DNA from: Clostridia bacterium
GTDB lineage: Bacteria; Bacillota_A; Clostridia; Christensenellales; Aristaeellaceae
DNA: 36,618 bases
Direction: 5' to 3'
NCBI GenBank assembly: GCA_017430945.1
Contig: JAFRMB010000029.1
Span: 1 to 36,618, forward strand
The position numbers and the translations under genes are program-made. The notes below the pieces were generated by a model, which was given only the letters and a program-made list of their open reading frames with translations, searched no databases and had not been told where the DNA came from. Below, piece by piece: positions 32,915 to 36,618 of the stretch. Numbering within the stretch: position 1 is the first letter of the stretch; the number at the start of each line of letters is the position of its first letter.

Positions 32915-33961
32915 ATGAAGGCGACCAAGCAGGTGATCGGGCACCTTGAAAAATGCTACGCGCTGGGTATGTTCCACTACGACGGCGTGGATCACGTGGC
33001 CGTGGCGGCAGAGAAAAAGGACCCCTGCTATACCTTTGATCTTCAGGGCAGGCAGTGCGATACCCTGTGGGAGGGGCCGGGCGGTGTGATGACCGTCACA
33101 CAGGTGCCGGGGCAGCCCATCGTGATGGCGACGGAGAAGTTCTATTCCCCGAACGATTCCGCCGAGGGAAAGATCGTCTACTATCGAAAGGCGGACGGCA
33201 GGTGGCAGCGCGAGCTGCTTTGCGAGCTTCCGTTCGTTCACCGCTTCGGGATCCTGAAGCGCGGCGGCGCGTGTTATCTGATCGCCTGTTCGCTCAAGAG
33301 CGCGCACGCGTTCAAGAACGACTGGACTTGCCCGGGCCGCGTGTGGGTCGCGCAGCTGCCGGAGGATGTGACGCAGTTCAACGCCGAGAATCCGCTGAAG
33401 CTCGAGGCGCTGGTCAGCGGCCTGACGCGGAACCACGGCTTTTCGATCTGCCATGAGAACGGTGCGGATTTTGCGGTGGTCGCCAGCGACAATGGCGTCA
33501 TCCGGGTCGACCCGCCCTGCGCCCCCGGCGGCGAATGGACGGTGGAGCAGCTGCTCGACGCGCCGACCAGCGACGTGCTATACCTGGACTTCGACGGCGA
33601 CGGCGAGCGCGAGCTTCTGACGCTCTCTCCATTCCACGGCGACACGCTGGCGATCCACAAGCGCATCGACGGCGCTATGCGGGAAGTGTACCGGCATGAA
33701 AAGGTGATGCCGTTCCTGCACGCCATCTGGGGCGAGGAGATCGACGGGCGCGTCTATGCCTTCATCGGCAATCGCGAGGGCGACCGGGATCTGATCGCGC
33801 TATACTGGGATGGCGAGCGGTATACCTTCGATACGCTCGATCAGCACGCGGGTGCTGCCAATGTGCTGTGCGTGCGCTCGGGAGAGAAACACCTGTTGTT
33901 TGCCGCCAACCGCGAAACGGACGAGATCGCCCTGTATACGCTTGAGAGCGGCGCGTGCTGA
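32915..33961 (+). CDS. Protein of unknown function, probable beta-propeller
   Basis: A 348-residue protein that I cannot assign to a named enzyme. It is made of repeated short beta segments of about 45-60 residues (for example FGILKRGGACYLIACSL, FSICHENGADFAVVAS, VLYLDFDGDGERELLTLS, HAIWGEEIDGRVYAFIG and NVLCVRSGEKHLLFAAN), as expected for a propeller. DFDGDGERE resembles the calcium-binding FG-GAP/VCBS loop. There is no signal peptide or membrane segment, so it is probably cytoplasmic, which is uncommon for FG-GAP proteins. Start ATG 32915 has AGAGAGGG upstream; an in-frame ATG at 32909 directly abuts that site. It follows ulaG by 30 bases and is the last gene of its transcript, so a role in the same pathway is likely. 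Confidence 0.75.
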   Translation: MKATKQVIGHLEKCYALGMFHYDGVDHVAVAAEKKDPCYTFDLQGRQCDTLWEGPGGVMTVTQVPGQPIVMATEKFYSPNDSAEGKIVYYRKADGRWQRELLCELPFVHRFGILKRGGACYLIACSLKSAHAFKNDWTCPGRVWVAQLPEDVTQFNAENPLKLEALVSGLTRNHGFSICHENGADFAVVASDNGVIRVDPPCAPGGEWTVEQLLDAPTSDVLYLDFDGDGERELLTLSPFHGDTLAIHKRIDGAMREVYRHEKVMPFLHAIWGEEIDGRVYAFIGNREGDRDLIALYWDGERYTFDTLDQHAGAANVLCVRSGEKHLLFAANRETDEIALYTLESGAC

Positions 33962-33989
33962 ACTTGTACGGACACGAACGGGATCTGCA

Positions 33990-34027
33990 GCCCGGCCTTT
34001 TCCACGGATCGGAAGAGGCCGGGCCTT
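33990..34027 (+). terminator. Terminator of the ulaG transcript
   Basis: A 14-bp stem (33990-34003 / 34011-34024, one T-G pair) with a 7-nt loop, followed by CTTTCT, 28 bases after the stop. The bases from here to the cca promoter (34028-34207) hold no gene that I can support. Confidence 0.8.
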
Positions 34028-34207
34028 TCTGTGCGCCGGTCTGCCCGGCGGTCCGGGCGGAAAACGGCGGTCGCCGATCATAGTTTGCTTTCGGGAGACA
34101 CGGGGCTTTGCCGAATGACCCTTAAAGAGGAGATGGGACGAGCGGCGGAAGACAGAAGAGATCCTGACGCCATTGAGTCCCGTTTGGGCAAAATTAATCT
34201 GTGACGA

Positions 34208-34237
34208 TTGTCAACGCGTTTGAAGAGATGCTATAAT
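34208..34237 (+). promoter_or_regulatory. Promoter of the CCA-adding enzyme gene
   Basis: TTGTCA, 18-bp spacer and TATAAT with an upstream TGC (extended -10). The -10 ends only 17 bases before the ATG at 34255, so the predicted leader is about 10 nt and the Shine-Dalgarno site would be at the very 5' end of the mRNA. Confidence 0.65.
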
Positions 34238-34254
34238 GGTCGAAGGTGATGCGC

Positions 34255-35661
34255 ATGAACACATACGAACAGGATCTGTCGCTCGCGCGCGAGCTCGCAA
34301 GCCGCGTATCGGCAGCGGGCGGGCGCGCCATGTACGTCGGTGGGATGGTGCGCGACCAGCTGACGGGCACGCCGTGCAAGGATATCGATCTTGAGATCTA
34401 TGGGATCGAGCCGGCGAAGCTCAGGACGATCCTGTCGGACCTGGGCAGGGTGGTGGAGAAAGGCGCGAGCTTCGGCGTCTTCGGGTTGGAACACAGCGGG
34501 CTGGACATCGCCATGCCGCGAAGGGAGCGGGCGATCGGCGCAAAGCACACCGATTTTGACATCGATGTGGATCCCGGCCTGTCCTTCAGGTCCGCCACCA
34601 TGCGCCGCGATCTGACCATCAACGCCATGATGCGGGATGTATTGACCGGCGAACTGATCGACCTGTGGGGCGGACGACGCGACCTCGAGGCCCGCGTGAT
34701 CCGCCACGTCAGCGACGAGACGTTTCCCGAGGATGCGTTGAGGGTCTTTCGAGCGGCCCAATTTGCCGCGCGGCTGGAGGCGACCGTCGCGCCGGAAACG
34801 CTGGCGCTGTGCCGGCGCATGTCTGTGGCGGGTCTGTCGCGCGAGCGCGTGTTCGACGAACTGGAAAAAGCGCTGCTCAAGGCGCGGCGGCCGTCGGTGT
34901 TCTTCGACGTGCTGCGCGAAATGCATCATTTGCAGGAGTTTTTTCCTGAGATCGCGGCGTGCATCGGCGTCCCCCAGAATCCGGTCCATCACCCGGAGGG
35001 AGACGTGTTCGATCATACGATGCTGGTGCTGGACTGCGCAGCCGGTCTGCGGGACCGCGCGCAGTGGCCCACGGGCTTTATGATCGCGGCGCTGACACAT
35101 GACCTGGGAAAGGTGGTGGCGACGCGCACGCTGGAGGACGGCAGGATCGTCGCCTACGGGCACGAGGTAGAGGGCATCGAACTTTGCGAGACCCAGCTGC
35201 GTCGGATCACCAGCCACCAGAAGCTGATCGACTATGCGCGGAACATGATGCTGCTGCATATGCGCCCGAACATACTGGCGAACGCGAAGTCCCGTCGAAA
35301 AAAAACACGGCAGCTGTTCGATTTGTCCGTATGCCCTGAGGATCTGATCCTGCTGTCGCGCGCGGACGCGTCCGGCAAGCGGGACAAGCCCTATGACGAG
35401 CGCTGCGAGGCATTTTTGAGGGAGCGGCTGGCGGATTATCGCAGGGTGCTCGCCCGCCCGATGGTCACCGGACAGGATCTGATCGACGCAGGGCTCAAGC
35501 CCGGCCCATCGTTTGCAAAGTGGCTTCAACGCGCGCGGATGCTGCATTTCTCCGGACAGGAGCACGACCGTGCGCTCGCCCAGGTGCTGACTGAGGCGCG
35601 GCGGGAGGCAGGCGTTGCAGATACCGTTGAAAGTGACAGCGCCCCTTCGGGAGGCGTGTGA
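34255..35661 (+). CDS. cca: CCA tRNA nucleotidyltransferase (class II) with HD domain
   Basis: A 468-residue enzyme that adds or repairs the CCA end of tRNA. The nucleotidyltransferase head (to about residue 140) has MYVGGMVRDQLTG and the metal-binding pair in KDIDLEIYG, then RRDLTINAM. The neck region EDALRVFRAAQFAARL follows the family pattern. An HD domain has HPEGDVFDHTMLVLD and ALTHDLGK. Length and order fit class II enzymes with HD domains; poly(A) polymerase is a less likely reading. The start ATG 34255 follows GAAGGTG; GTG 34246 and ATG 34249 are in frame but overlap that site. Transcription appears to begin only about 10 bases upstream. Confidence 0.92.
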   Translation: MNTYEQDLSLARELASRVSAAGGRAMYVGGMVRDQLTGTPCKDIDLEIYGIEPAKLRTILSDLGRVVEKGASFGVFGLEHSGLDIAMPRRERAIGAKHTDFDIDVDPGLSFRSATMRRDLTINAMMRDVLTGELIDLWGGRRDLEARVIRHVSDETFPEDALRVFRAAQFAARLEATVAPETLALCRRMSVAGLSRERVFDELEKALLKARRPSVFFDVLREMHHLQEFFPEIAACIGVPQNPVHHPEGDVFDHTMLVLDCAAGLRDRAQWPTGFMIAALTHDLGKVVATRTLEDGRIVAYGHEVEGIELCETQLRRITSHQKLIDYARNMMLLHMRPNILANAKSRRKKTRQLFDLSVCPEDLILLSRADASGKRDKPYDERCEAFLRERLADYRRVLARPMVTGQDLIDAGLKPGPSFAKWLQRARMLHFSGQEHDRALAQVLTEARREAGVADTVESDSAPSGGV

Positions 35662-35746
35662 TCGACCCCGTTCGGAGACGCCTGACGCGGCTTCGGCAAG
35701 CGTCCAAAGAGGCGCCCATCATAGGCTCGTTCAGGAAGGTTTTCAT

Positions 35747-35764
35747 TGACCGGCAAACCGGTCA
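35747..35764. other. Short hairpin after cca
   Basis: Perfect 7-bp stem TGACCGG / CCGGTCA with loop CAAA, 86 bases after the cca stop. It has no T-tract. Confidence 0.35.
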
Positions 35765-35782
35765 CAGTTGGAAAGAGACATG

Positions 35783-35815
35783 CCGCAGGGGCGCCATCAA
35801 CCGGCGCCCCTGCGG
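35783..35815. terminator. Probable terminator between convergent cca and amino acid ABC genes
   Basis: Perfect 13-bp stem CCGCAGGGGCGCC / GGCGCCCCTGCGG with a 7-nt loop; only a weak pyrimidine tract follows on the minus strand (ATGTCTCTTTCC). Confidence 0.6.
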
Positions 35816-35850
35816 TATGTTGATAGAGAACCTGTGAGAACAGAAGGACA

Positions 35851-36597
35851 TCAGGTATTCAATATCCTGGCCAGGAACTCGCGCGTGCGGGCCTGGGTGG
35901 GATGGGTGAACACGACCTCCGGGCTGTCGCTTTCGACGATGACGCCGCCGTCCATGAAAACGACCCGATCGGAAACGTCCCGCGCGAAGCCCATCTCGTG
36001 GGTGACGACCAGCATGGTCAGGCCGGAGGAGGCGAGGTCCTTCATAACGGCCAGCACCTCGCCGACCATCTCCGGGTCGAGGGCGCTGGTCGGTTCGTCG
36101 AAGAGCAGCACCTCCGGATTCATCGACAGCGATCGTGCGATGGCCACGCGCTGCTTCTGGCCGCCGGACAGCTGCCTCGGTTTGGCCTTGACATAGGCGG
36201 ACATGCCCACCTTTTCCAAAAACGCCATGGCGATGTTCTGGGCCTGTACCCGAGAGCGGTGCAGCACCTTCATCTGGCCCACCACGCAGTTTTCCAGCGC
36301 GGTCATGTTGGAAAACAGGTTGAACTGCTGGAACACCATGCCCACGCGGGCGCGGTAGGTCTGCAGGTTGAAGCCGGGTGTGCGGATGTTCTCTCCGTGG
36401 AACAGGACCTCCCCGCTGGTGGGCTTTTCCAGCAGGTTCATGCAGCGCAGCAGCGTGGATTTGCCCGAGCCGCTGGAGCCGATGATGCAGGTCACTTCGC
36501 CGCCCCGGGCGGTGAAATCAATGTCCCGCAGCACTTCATGCGCGCCGAAGGATTTGCGCAGATGGCTGATCTCGATGACCTTATTCGCTTCATTCAT
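35851..36597 (-). CDS. Polar amino acid ABC importer ATPase (GlnQ-like)
   Basis: A complete 248-residue ATPase of the PAAT importer family. Walker A is GSSGSGKST, the Q-loop [15 protein letters not shown], the signature [15 protein letters not shown], Walker [16 protein letters not shown] and the switch His in [11 protein letters not shown]. The C-terminus is the usual short ending ([15 protein letters not shown]). The PAAT type is clear, but the amino acid carried is not readable. The ATG at 36597 has GGAGG upstream. It is probably the last gene of a leftward operon whose permease and binding protein genes lie beyond the right edge. Confidence 0.93.
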   Translation of the reverse strand: MNEANKVIEISHLRKSFGAHEVLRDIDFTARGGEVTCIIGSSGSGKSTLLRCMNLLEKPTSGEVLFHGENIRTPGFNLQTYRARVGMVFQQFNLFSNMTALENCVVGQMKVLHRSRVQAQNIAMAFLEKVGMSAYVKAKPRQLSGGQKQRVAIARSLSMNPEVLLFDEPTSALDPEMVGEVLAVMKDLASSGLTMLVVTHEMGFARDVSDRVVFMDGGVIVESDSPEVVFTHPTQARTREFLARILNT

Positions 36598-36618
36598 GGG
36601 CTTCCGCCTCCCCGTCCA

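Overview
The window looks like chromosome from a GC-rich, obligately anaerobic clostridial Bacillota, possibly of gut or rumen origin. This is inferred from an NADH-linked [FeFe] hydrogenase, a T-box leader, an orphan MsmX-type sugar ATPase, the nadD/yqeK/rsfS order and strong Shine-Dalgarno sites. Promoters are close to the sigma-A consensus and often carry an extended -10 (TGn). No rRNA, tRNA, CRISPR array, integrase or insertion sequence was seen.

Layout. 1-9.8 kb is housekeeping: the 3' end of ftsH; a leftward operon of a SAM methyltransferase, a DUF3267 membrane zincin and an ABC-F ATPase; a divergent rightward set of a nadD-yqeK fusion, rsfS and rarA; and a leftward secreted L,D-transpeptidase with SH3 repeats. 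A small membrane protein follows at 10 kb. 10.5-14.5 kb is a tyrosine-type T-box leader followed by two AMP-forming CoA ligases and a double-ACT protein. 14.7-20.3 kb holds, leftward, an MsmX/UgpC-like ATPase and a three-gene bifurcating-type hydrogenase (hndA, hndC, hndD). 20.5-22.5 kb has an orphan OmpR-type response regulator behind a long non-coding stretch, and a small PH-like membrane protein.

22.8-34.0 kb is a divergent sugar or sugar-acid locus. Leftward run a periplasmic-type binding protein, two permeases, a frameshifted double ATPase and an esterase. Rightward run an FGGY kinase, a SorC-type regulator, a clear UlaG (L-ascorbate-6-phosphate lactonase) homologue and a propeller-like protein of unknown function. 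No PTS is visible, so the locus may be an ABC importer plus kinase route to the UlaG substrate. This is the most interesting candidate in the window. The window ends with a CCA-adding enzyme (rightward) and a polar amino acid ABC ATPase (leftward) whose operon continues past the right edge.

How the genes may work together. The T-box operon fits salvage of aryl acids into aromatic amino acids, because a T-box switches genes on when charged tRNA-Tyr is scarce. The hydrogenase would reoxidise NADH and ferredoxin during sugar fermentation. The 22.8-34.0 kb locus would feed that fermentation with an as yet unproven substrate. All function calls come from motif reading alone, without database searches.
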